Assembly: GCA_904398675.1 (NCBI GenBank)
Contig: CAJFPI010000189.1
Coordinates: forward strand, 1 to 40,133
Reading direction: 5' to 3'
Origin: an uncultured Oscillospiraceae bacterium
GTDB taxonomy: Bacteria > Bacillota > Clostridia > Oscillospirales > Oscillospiraceae
Length of the DNA stretch: 40,133 bases
The position numbers were made by a program, and so were the translations under genes. Positions within the stretch are counted from its first letter, which is position 1; every line of letters starts with the position of its first letter. Below are positions 33,896 through 40,133 of the stretch, piece by piece. The notes below the pieces were generated by a model. It was not told where the DNA came from. It saw only the letters and a list, made by a program, of their open reading frames with translations, and did no database searches.

Positions 33896-35347
33896 TTACA
33901 AGCGGCGGAGAATCTCCAGAAGGTATCGCCAGGTCCGCTCAACTGAGGCGATAGAGAGACGCTCCTGTGGGGTGTGGACTGCGAAGAGGTCCGGCCCAAA
34001 GGAGACACAGTCCAGCCCCGGCAGCTTGTCGCTGAAAATACCGCACTCCAGTCCGCCATGGGTCATAGCAATAGAAGGCTGTTTCCCATACAGCTCCTGA
34101 TAAACTTCAGCCATCAGCGGGCGCAGGATGGATTCCTTCCTGTATTCCCATGCGGGATAGTCGCCATAGGCATAAAATTCAGCGCCGTACTGAGACGCGA
34201 GAGCATGCAGTTCTTCCATCTGCTCCTTCCAGACATGGTTGAGGCTGCTGCGCACGGAAACAGTCACGCGAAATTCGCTGCCGGAGAGCTTTAAAATCCC
34301 CAGATTGGAGGAGGTCTCCACCAGCTCCGGCATGTCTTTTGACATGGCGCGGACACCGTTGGGGATTTTAGTGATCCACTCGGCCATCCGGCGGGTATCC
34401 TCAGGTGTCAGCGCGCTGCCGCACAGCTCCCCGCCCGGCGCTGCTGTCAGAGTGCCGTTGGCGTCGCTCTGCGCATAGTGTACGCTTGTCTCTTGCCACC
34501 ATTTTTCCGCCCGCGCTTTCACTGCCTCTACACTGCCGGCATCCACCAAAAGGGTGGCCGTGGTGTGGTTGGGGATGGCATTGTCAAATTTTCCGCCGGA
34601 GAGCTGCATGAGCTGGACAGGAAATTCCTCCGCCAGGCACAGCAGGAGCTCGCCCATCAGCTTATTGGTGTTGGCCCGTCCCTTGTCGATTTCAATGCCG
34701 GAGTGGCCGCCGGCAAATCCGGAAAGCTCCAATGTGCATACAGCGCCGCAGCCGTGCCCGCCGGCCAGCTGAGCCGTCATATCACAGCGGGAACCGCCGG
34801 CACAGCCCACTGTCAAATGCCCCTCCTCCTCAGAGTCAATGTTCAGCAGCATCCGCCCCTGCAGATCAGAGCAGTCCAGGGCAGAGGCCCCCAGAAGGCC
34901 GATCTCTTCATCGGAAGTGAACACAGCCTCCAGCGGGGGGTGGGGGATGGTGTCGTCGTCCAGAATCGCCAGAGCCATGGCAACGGCAATGCCGTCGTCT
35001 CCTCCCAGCGTGGTCCCTTTGGCGGAGACAAAACCGTCCTGCACCACAAGGGAGAGCCCCTCCGTCTCCATATCGATGGGGCAGTCCTTCTCCTTGGCAC
35101 AGACCATATCCAGATGGCCCTGTACAATGACGGCCGGGTGATTTTCATAGCCGGCAGATCCTGCCTTCCAGATAATTACGTTGTCCTTATCATCCTGCCT
35201 GGCACGCAGCCCCCTGCGCTCGGCAAATGCCATGCAGTAATCACTGATTGCCTTGGTATTGCCGGATCCGTGGGGAATGGCGCACATCTCCTCAAAAAAG
35301 GAAAAGACCTTCTTTGGCTCTAAATTCCCCAATCTCTTCTGTTCCAT
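33896..35347 (-). CDS. pepD: Aminoacyl-histidine dipeptidase (Xaa-His, M20)
   Basis: Zinc dipeptidase of 483 aa of the PepD family. Metal-site residues are His78 and Asp80 (GHLDMVC), Asp117/118 (GGDDGIAVA) and Glu147/148 (TSDEEIGLLGA). A lid domain occupies about 190-390. It lacks a signal peptide, so it acts on imported peptides in the cytosol. GGGAGG lies upstream of the ATG (start at 35347). It is 56 nt downstream of asnA with no terminator between, so the two are likely co-transcribed. Confidence 0.94.
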   Translation of the reverse strand: MEQKRLGNLEPKKVFSFFEEMCAIPHGSGNTKAISDYCMAFAERRGLRARQDDKDNVIIWKAGSAGYENHPAVIVQGHLDMVCAKEKDCPIDMETEGLSLVVQDGFVSAKGTTLGGDDGIAVAMALAILDDDTIPHPPLEAVFTSDEEIGLLGASALDCSDLQGRMLLNIDSEEEGHLTVGCAGGSRCDMTAQLAGGHGCGAVCTLELSGFAGGHSGIEIDKGRANTNKLMGELLLCLAEEFPVQLMQLSGGKFDNAIPNHTTATLLVDAGSVEAVKARAEKWWQETSVHYAQSDANGTLTAAPGGELCGSALTPEDTRRMAEWITKIPNGVRAMSKDMPELVETSSNLGILKLSGSEFRVTVSVRSSLNHVWKEQMEELHALASQYGAEFYAYGDYPAWEYRKESILRPLMAEVYQELYGKQPSIAMTHGGLECGIFSDKLPGLDCVSFGPDLFAVHTPQERLSIASVERTWRYLLEILRRL

Positions 35348-35403
35348 GATTGCTACAACCTCCCGTTCCTCCGCAGATGGATCAATTCCCTGCGGGCCTT
35401 ATA

Positions 35404-36414
35404 TTACAGGATATGGATCCCTGCAGCTTTGCAGGCATCCAGTGTTTCCTGATCCCAAAGGCTGACCTGGACCTCGCCGATGTGGGCTGCGCCGATCATC
35501 AGCATGCAGAGGCGGCTCTGACCGATGCCGCCGCCCATGGTCAATGGCAGCTCATTGTTCAGCAGCATCTTATGGAAGGGGAGATTCCGCCGCTCGTCTT
35601 TTCCGGCCAGGCGCAGCTGACGGTCCAGAGCCTCTGCATCCACACGGATACCCATGGAGGAGATCTCAAAAGCGCGGCCCAGCACATCGTTCCACATGAG
35701 GATGTCTCCGTTCAGTGTCCAGTCGTCATAATCCGGTGCGCGGCCGTCGTGGGGCTTGCCGCTTTTCAGTTTGCCGCCGATCTGCATTAAAAAGACCGTT
35801 TTATGGTTTTTCAGAAATTCCGTCTCCCGCTGAGAGGGAGTGAGATCGGGGTACATATCCTCCAGCTCCTGGGTGGTCAGGAAGGTGACATCACGCTCCA
35901 GCTTGATATGGAGCTGGGGAAATGCCCGGCGGAGAGCGTCGCAGGTGTCGCAGACAGCGCCAACAATAGAGCGGACCGTCTGCTTGAGATACTCCACATT
36001 CCGATCCTCACGGGTAATGACCTTTTCCCAGTCCCACTGATCCACATAGACAGAATGGATATTGTCCAGAGCCTCATCCCGTCGGATGGCGTTCATGTCG
36101 GTATAGAGTCCATTGCCGGGGAAAAACTCATACTGCTTGAGAGCCAGACGTTTCCATTTGGCCAGAGAGTGGACCACTACACCGATGCATCCATCTGCGC
36201 CGGGAATATCAAAGGAGACCGCCCTCTCCACCCCATTGAGGTCATCATTCAATCCGGTATCCTGCCGAACGAAGAGGGGAGCGGATACGCGGCGGAGATT
36301 CAGCGCTCGTTTCAGATTGTCTTGGAAATTCCCCTTGATAAACTCAATGGCACACTGCATATCGTAGACATTGAGAGGGGAGCGGTAACCCTCTGGAATA
36401 TAAGTTTTACTCAT
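35404..36414 (-). CDS. asnA: Aspartate-ammonia ligase
   Basis: Ammonia-dependent asparagine synthetase of 336 aa with a class II aaRS-like fold. Recognisable segments include SFDIPGADGCIGVVVHSLAKWKR, YVDQWDWEKVI, HDGRAPDYDDW, SSMGIRVD and MGGGIGQSRLCML. ATG at 36414 has GGAGG with normal spacing, and gives the family's MSKTYIPEGY start; the 51-codon upstream extension runs through promoter-like A/T-rich sequence and is not expected to be translated. Typical length about 330 aa. Its pairing with pepD points to amino-acid supply. Confidence 0.95.
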   Translation of the reverse strand: MSKTYIPEGYRSPLNVYDMQCAIEFIKGNFQDNLKRALNLRRVSAPLFVRQDTGLNDDLNGVERAVSFDIPGADGCIGVVVHSLAKWKRLALKQYEFFPGNGLYTDMNAIRRDEALDNIHSVYVDQWDWEKVITREDRNVEYLKQTVRSIVGAVCDTCDALRRAFPQLHIKLERDVTFLTTQELEDMYPDLTPSQRETEFLKNHKTVFLMQIGGKLKSGKPHDGRAPDYDDWTLNGDILMWNDVLGRAFEISSMGIRVDAEALDRQLRLAGKDERRNLPFHKMLLNNELPLTMGGGIGQSRLCMLMIGAAHIGEVQVSLWDQETLDACKAAGIHIL

Positions 36415-36489
36415 AAATACCTCCATTATACGGCTGTTTTCCGGCCGTCGGCGGCGGGCCGGAACCTTCCGCCGCAGCATAACGAAATT

Positions 36490-36518
36490 ATTATACAACA
36501 TCTTCCCATTAATTGCAC
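36490..36518 (-). promoter_or_regulatory. Putative promoter of asnA-pepD
   Basis: On the minus strand a perfect TATAAT (36490-36495) has a weak -35 GTGCAA (36513-36518) 17 nt upstream. The start would be about 70 nt before the asnA ATG. Another TATAAT copy at 36424-36429 is too close to the ribosome-binding site to serve. Confidence 0.42.
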
Positions 36519-36529
36519 TATCAGAAAGC

Positions 36530-36565
36530 GAAAAAGTATCGGCGATTTTTCGCCGATACTTTTTC
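36530..36565 (-). terminator. Terminator after the siroheme reductase gene
   Basis: A perfect 16-bp stem (36530-36545 with 36550-36565), 4-nt loop, ending on the minus strand in CTTTTTC. It begins 22 nt after the stop codon at 36588 and separates this gene from asnA. The stem has A/T runs at both ends, so it may work in both directions. Confidence 0.85.
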
Positions 36566-36587
36566 ATATGCAGTCGGAATCAAGGGC

Positions 36588-37523
36588 TTATGCCTCTGCA
36601 GTGTGCAGTGCTGCATCCAAAATGGCCTGCTTTCTGGAAAGAATGTCATCAGACAGCAACGCCTGGATCACAGCCGCCTCTCCAAGCCGGTCAATCATAT
36701 CGCCAAAGCGCTCGCCGACAAAGCCCTGCTCCCGGTAGAAGAGAATCGCCTTCTCGATCATGGAGAAGACCTCCTCCTTGGAGAAAATACCGGGTACCAG
36801 TGTGCCCGCCCGGGAAGATTTGCCCCATTTCCCGCCGATATAAACATGGAATCCGCTGGCTTTTTCTGTAATGCAGCCGAAATTACACGCGCCGATGCAT
36901 TTACCGCAGTTGACGCAGCGCGCCTCGTCCAGAATCACGCTGTCTCCCTCCCGGTGCATGGCTTTTACCGGGCAGACGTTCTGGGGAGGGCATTTGCCAC
37001 AGCCCTTGCAGCCGTCGGCGTCAAAGAGGGGAACACGCTGGCCCACAATCCCAAAGTCGTTCAGGCTGGGCTTGACGCAATTGTTGGGGCAGCCGCCTAC
37101 GGCGATCTTGAATTTATGGGGGAGTTTCACGTCATACCAGCCCACATAGTAGGCGTCATGGATCTCCTCGGCAAACGCCTGGGTGTCGTACAGGCCGTGG
37201 ACGCAGACTGTCCCCTTGCAGGCTACCACCGGGCGGACTCGGGGGCCTGTCCCGCCGGGTGTCATGCCCTCCTTGCCGATAAAATCACAGAACGCTTCTA
37301 TTTTTTCGTAGGGGATCCCTGTCAGTTCTACCGTCAACCGGGTTGTCAATGCAAGTTTCCCATCACCAAACTGTTCGGCCGCCTGGGCCAGTACAGCCGC
37401 CTGCCGGGTAGTCAAAACGCCGTTTTTTGTAATAATTCTTGCGGAAAAACAGTCCGTCCCCTTGTTCCGCAGGAATCCTCTGCCCTTCAGGGCTTTCACT
37501 TCTTCTGCCGTCAAGTTTGTCAT
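36588..37523 (-). CDS. Siroheme/4Fe-4S nitrite-sulfite reductase-like protein (AsrC-like)
   Basis: Protein of 311 aa. An N-terminal ferredoxin-like half-domain (LTTRLTVELTGIP) precedes the siroheme-linked cluster site, ACKGTVC (Cys102, Cys107) and GGCPNNC (Cys145, Cys149). Two ferredoxin 4Fe-4S motifs follow: Cys172/175/178/184 and Cys203/206/209/213. This matches the single-subunit AsrC-like group of anaerobes that reduce sulfite or nitrite. Partners AsrA/AsrB and siroheme synthesis genes are not in the window, so electron donor and substrate are open. AGGAGG lies 9 nt before the ATG. It is divergent from a LysR regulator and carries a strong promoter. Confidence 0.87.
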   Translation of the reverse strand: MTNLTAEEVKALKGRGFLRNKGTDCFSARIITKNGVLTTRQAAVLAQAAEQFGDGKLALTTRLTVELTGIPYEKIEAFCDFIGKEGMTPGGTGPRVRPVVACKGTVCVHGLYDTQAFAEEIHDAYYVGWYDVKLPHKFKIAVGGCPNNCVKPSLNDFGIVGQRVPLFDADGCKGCGKCPPQNVCPVKAMHREGDSVILDEARCVNCGKCIGACNFGCITEKASGFHVYIGGKWGKSSRAGTLVPGIFSKEEVFSMIEKAILFYREQGFVGERFGDMIDRLGEAAVIQALLSDDILSRKQAILDAALHTAEA

Positions 37524-37591
37524 TTTTCAATACCTCCTGCTGCATTCTCCATACATCCATAGCATACAACGCTGGTTCGCTTGTACTGATG

Positions 37592-37620
37592 ATTGTAACA
37601 CTTGCTTTTCTATTTGTAAA
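37592..37620 (-). promoter_or_regulatory. Promoter of the siroheme reductase gene
   Basis: On the minus strand TTTACA (37615-37620) and TACAAT (37592-37597) are exactly 17 nt apart, each one base from consensus. It overlaps the LysR promoter on the other strand. Confidence 0.72.
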
Positions 37621-37630
37621 ATATTAGAAT
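37602..37630 (+). promoter_or_regulatory. Promoter of the LysR-type regulator gene
   Basis: TTGCTT (37602-37607) and TAGAAT (37625-37630) are 17 nt apart. The predicted start is about 44 nt before the TTG start codon. The 157-nt divergent gap also holds ATTAG...CTAAT and TCA-N6-TGA symmetries at about 37622-37660 that could be regulator sites. Confidence 0.58.
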
Positions 37631-37680
37631 AATCATAGATTTGATAAGTTAATCCTAATAGATAGGGAGGAGGTACCCCT

Positions 37681-38637
37681 TTGACCATCCGGGAGCTTGA
37701 GATCTTTGTGGCTACAGCCAAGTGCGGCAAAATGAGCCAGGCGGCAAAGGAACTCTATATCACCCAGTCCTCTGTCAGCCAGGTTATCGCAGAGCTGGAG
37801 CGATCCCACGGCGTCACGCTCTTTGACCGGCTTGGACGCTCTCTCTACCTGACGCCGACGGGGGAGGCCCTGCTGACATATGCAGAGGGGCTTTTGTCGC
37901 AGTATCGGGCCATAGAGGTCTTCCTGCGTGAGGCGTCCCAGAAAAAAAGCCTGCGGATCGGCGCCACACTGACCATTGGCGGGAGCATCATGAGCCGGCT
38001 GCTTTTAGGGCTGGAGAGACGCTGTCCGCACCTACAGTCGGAAATTACCATCGCAAATACCCGGGAGCTGGAGTCACTGCTGCTAAAAAATGAACTGGAC
38101 ATCGCCATAGTAGAAGGAGAGGTGACATCGCCGGAACTGGTTGTACAGCCTGCTGTATCCGACCAGCTGGTGCTGGCCTTTGGCCGGGGGCACCCGCTGC
38201 AGGGCCGCGGCAGCGTACCGTTGCAGGAGCTGCAGAAGTATCCCCTGATCCTGCGGGAAAAGGGGAGCGGCACACGGGAGCAGCTGGAGCATGCGCTCAT
38301 TGAACAAAAGATTCCCTATACCGTGCATTGGACCAGCTGCTCCACTGAGGCCATAAAGCTCGCGGTGATCGACGGACATGGTGTCACCGTGATCGGAAGG
38401 CGGCTGATAACAAGGGAGCTGGAGAGCGGAGCGCTGTCGGCATGTACTATCGGCGGCTTTCACAGTGAACGCACCTTTGATTTGGTGTACCATCGAAAAA
38501 AATACCTCTCATCCGCACTGCAGACTTTTATGGAGCTCACGCTCAACTTTGGAGAGGTGGATCGGATCAGATCCCCATATAGTACCAGCGCAGAAGCCGG
38601 AGGAACAGACGGTCCCCCATTAAAAAACGGCTTTTGA
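37681..38637 (+). CDS. LysR-family transcriptional regulator
   Basis: Protein of 318 aa. The winged helix-turn-helix is at 1-60 (TIRELEIFVATAKCGKMSQAAKELYITQSSVSQVIAELE, helix residues around 18-40), followed by a linker helix and a periplasmic-binding-like effector domain (about 90-295). The start is TTG 37681, supported by GGGAGGAGG at 37665-37673 and by the canonical MTIRELEIF N-terminus. It is divergent from the siroheme reductase, which is its likely target. The last 23 codons overlap the 3' end of the SDR gene on the other strand, making the tail slightly longer than usual for the family. Confidence 0.93.
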   Translation: MTIRELEIFVATAKCGKMSQAAKELYITQSSVSQVIAELERSHGVTLFDRLGRSLYLTPTGEALLTYAEGLLSQYRAIEVFLREASQKKSLRIGATLTIGGSIMSRLLLGLERRCPHLQSEITIANTRELESLLLKNELDIAIVEGEVTSPELVVQPAVSDQLVLAFGRGHPLQGRGSVPLQELQKYPLILREKGSGTREQLEHALIEQKIPYTVHWTSCSTEAIKLAVIDGHGVTVIGRRLITRELESGALSACTIGGFHSERTFDLVYHRKKYLSSALQTFMELTLNFGEVDRIRSPYSTSAEAGGTDGPPLKNGF

Positions 38638-39406
38638 TCAGCAGGCGCTGGCTCAGCTCTCCGGCGCCGTACCGCGCCTTAAGCCGGCGGCGGGACACGA
38701 GGCTGCACAGCAGCTTTGCCAGCACCTCCGGCGATTTTCCGGAGGATTCGTCCTTCTCGATCCGCTGCAGCGCCCGCTGTCCGTATACCGCGTAGGGAGA
38801 ATCGGCACCTACGATCTGCCGGCTGGATGTGAACTTCGTCTGGAAATCTCCGGGCTCCACAAGCGCAACAGAAATTCCAAAGGGAAGGACCTCGCTGCGC
38901 AGCGCCTCGCTGTAACCCTCCACCGCATATTTGGAGGCGCTGTAAGCCCCTTGAAAGGGGAGACCTGCCAGCCCGCCGAGGGAACTGATATTGATGATCT
39001 TTCCGGATCCCCGCTGCCGCATAGACGGCAGCACCGCCCGGCACATCCGCGTCATGGCAAAGAAATTCAGCTCCATCAGCTGACGGAGCGCCTCATCGTC
39101 CGTATCCTCCAGGGCGCCGCCGATTCCTGTGCCTGCGTCGTTGATCAGGACGTCCACCCGGCCCTCACAGGATAAAACGGTCTGCACAGCCTGCCGGGCC
39201 GTCTCCTTATTGCAAAGGTCACCTCTGATATAGCCCGCCAGCGCACGCTCCAAAGCGCTGTCTGCCAATGTCCGGCGGCTCACACCGTAGACCCGATGGC
39301 CGTCTGCAGCCAGCGCCAGCGCGGCAGCCCGTCCAAAACCGGAGGATACACCTGTGAGCAAAATAATTTGGCCGCCTGCCATGACGGTGTTCGATGTGGA
39401 TCCCAT
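38567..39406 (-). CDS. Short-chain dehydrogenase/reductase (SDR)
   Basis: NAD(P)-dependent oxidoreductase of 279 aa. The cofactor-binding motif is TGVSSGFGRA (18-27), then NDAGTG, the catalytic Ser in INISSLGG, and YSASK with Tyr and Lys. GVSRRT after the second strand suggests NADP(H) preference. AAAGGAG lies 9 nt upstream of the ATG. The substrate cannot be told. The last 71 bp overlap the end of the convergent LysR gene, and no terminator separates them. Confidence 0.93.
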   Translation of the reverse strand: MGSTSNTVMAGGQIILLTGVSSGFGRAAALALAADGHRVYGVSRRTLADSALERALAGYIRGDLCNKETARQAVQTVLSCEGRVDVLINDAGTGIGGALEDTDDEALRQLMELNFFAMTRMCRAVLPSMRQRGSGKIINISSLGGLAGLPFQGAYSASKYAVEGYSEALRSEVLPFGISVALVEPGDFQTKFTSSRQIVGADSPYAVYGQRALQRIEKDESSGKSPEVLAKLLCSLVSRRRLKARYGAGELSQRLLIKSRFLMGDRLFLRLLRWYYMGI

Positions 39407-39529
39407 GACAAATTTCTCCTTTCGCCAGTCCCGCTCAGGGCATCAAAGACGCGAAAGGGGAGGGGACAGCTCCGATTTTCTCTCTGACCAAACAGGACCT
39501 GCTTTCATCAGGCCCCATCCTTTTCCTAC

Positions 39530-39557
39530 AGTATAGCGCGAAAAGGGCAGGAACACA
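39530..39557 (-). promoter_or_regulatory. Possible promoter of the SDR gene
   Basis: On the minus strand TATACT (39530-39535) has TTGTGT (39552-39557) 16 nt upstream. It lies in the 205-nt divergent gap before the amidase gene; the leader to the SDR ATG would be about 120 nt. For the amidase gene no convincing + strand promoter is seen. Confidence 0.35.
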
Positions 39558-39611
39558 AGCGCCGTTTCCCTGCATACCATGATATATAGCGAAACGAGCG
39601 GAGGTTTTTCC

Positions 39612-40124
39612 ATGCCCATTATGTTAAAGCCCTATATGCGCCAGGCGGCGGTGGACTACGCCCACCGCTGGGCCTACAGCCGCAACCCCATTTTTTATGA
39701 CTACGAGGACATTGGGGGAGACTGCACCAACTTTGCCTCCCAGTGCCTGTATGCCGGCAGCGGCGTGATGAATTTTACGCCGGATTTTGGATGGTACTAT
39801 ATTAATGCCAACAACAAAGCGCCCGCCTGGACAGGGGTGGAGTATCTCTATAATTTTTTGACACGGCAGGGGACGTCGGTGGGGCCGGCGGCAGTAGACG
39901 CCCGGATTATGGATATGATGCCTGGGGATCTGGTGCAGCTGTCCTTTGATGGTGTGACTTTCAGCCACACTCCGGTGGTTGTTGCGGCTGACCGCCCCCG
40001 TTCGCCGTCTGAAATTTTAGTGGCTGCTCACAGCTATGACAGTGACAACCGCCCCCTGAGCACATATACTTTCCAAAAGATCCGTTATCTTCATATCGTC
40101 GGCGTTCACAAACCGGTCCGATAG
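39612..40124 (+). CDS. Amidase-domain (papain-like, Amidase_6) protein
   Basis: Protein of 170 aa consisting almost only of the putative amidase domain. It has AVDYAHRWAYSRNPIFYDYE, then DIGGDCTNFASQCLYAGSG with the presumed catalytic Cys38, and TFSHTPVVV with presumed catalytic His119. It has no signal peptide, while many relatives are secreted cell-wall enzymes. I chose ATG 39612 with GGAGG at 39600-39604; an in-frame ATG at 39579 lacks a site. The window ends 9 nt after its stop. Role unknown; a spore- or wall-related hydrolase is a reasonable guess. Confidence 0.85.
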   Translation: MPIMLKPYMRQAAVDYAHRWAYSRNPIFYDYEDIGGDCTNFASQCLYAGSGVMNFTPDFGWYYINANNKAPAWTGVEYLYNFLTRQGTSVGPAAVDARIMDMMPGDLVQLSFDGVTFSHTPVVVAADRPRSPSEILVAAHSYDSDNRPLSTYTFQKIRYLHIVGVHKPVR

Positions 40125-40133
40125 CTTTATAAG

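Noticed and set aside
36415-36567. N-terminal extension of asnA by 51 codons
   Set aside because: The region holds the promoter-like TATAAT and the terminator stem of the upstream gene; a good ribosome-binding site precedes the inner ATG at 36414.
1-40133. CRISPR arrays, insertion sequences, prophage or defence islands
   Set aside because: No regularly spaced repeats, transposase, integrase, phage structural or defence-type genes were recognised on either strand.

Overview
The window reads as chromosomal core sequence from a GC-rich, anaerobic, spore-lineage member of the Firmicutes, most likely in the Oscillospiraceae/Ruminococcaceae group. This is inferred from gene content and order, not from a search. 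The clues are a B12-dependent class II ribonucleotide reductase, an ispH-rpsA fusion gene, CarD, the sporulation genes gerW(ytfJ) and dacF, RemA, CdaA/CdaR, PrkC/Stp with PASTA repeats, and Shine-Dalgarno sites of the AGGAGG type throughout. Almost everything from 1 to 33 kb lies on the + strand in tightly packed operons with 4-14 bp overlaps. From 33.9 kb onward strands alternate and the genes are more accessory in character.

Region by region. (1) 1-1798: 3' part of nrdJ, followed by a terminator. (2) 2016-5275: site-2 protease, scpA, scpB, DUF2953 and gerW, behind a good sigma-A promoter. (3) 5379-12553: dacF, rluB, an RpiR-type regulator, a BaiN-type flavoprotein, cmk, plsC and the ispH-rpsA fusion, ending at a strong terminator. 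(4) 12794-14523: carD, ispD and ispF with their own promoter and terminator. (5) 14645-16010: DUF3343 plus a class V cysteine desulfurase-like enzyme. (6) 16127-21995: cdaA, cdaR, rseC, DUF5685, a J-domain/TPR protein, yicC, remA and gmk. (7) 22080-32775: rpoZ, priA, def, fmt, a YugP-type zinc peptidase, rsmB, rlmN, stp, prkC and rsgA. (8) 32977-40124: an AraC/GyrI-like regulator; convergent to it pepD and asnA; an AsrC-like siroheme/4Fe-4S reductase divergent from a LysR regulator; a short-chain dehydrogenase; and a small amidase-domain protein.

How the genes fit together: most products serve growth-coupled housekeeping. These include dNTP supply (nrdJ, cmk, gmk), chromosome segregation (scpAB), replication restart (priA), isoprenoid precursors (ispD, ispF, ispH), phospholipid synthesis (plsC), translation and RNA maturation (rpsA, def, fmt, rsmB, rlmN, rluB, rsgA, yicC), transcription (rpoZ, carD), and cell-envelope signalling (c-di-AMP by CdaA/CdaR, PrkC/Stp).

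No CRISPR array, insertion sequence, prophage, rRNA or intact tRNA gene was seen. The best candidates for new biology are: the RseC-DUF5685-J-protein trio, whose DUF5685 member carries aspartate motifs resembling squalene/phytoene synthases; the DUF3343/class V pair; the internal promoter and ribosome-binding site inside ispH-rpsA; and the overlapping divergent promoters of the LysR/siroheme-reductase pair. No clearly novel defence or mobile system is visible.
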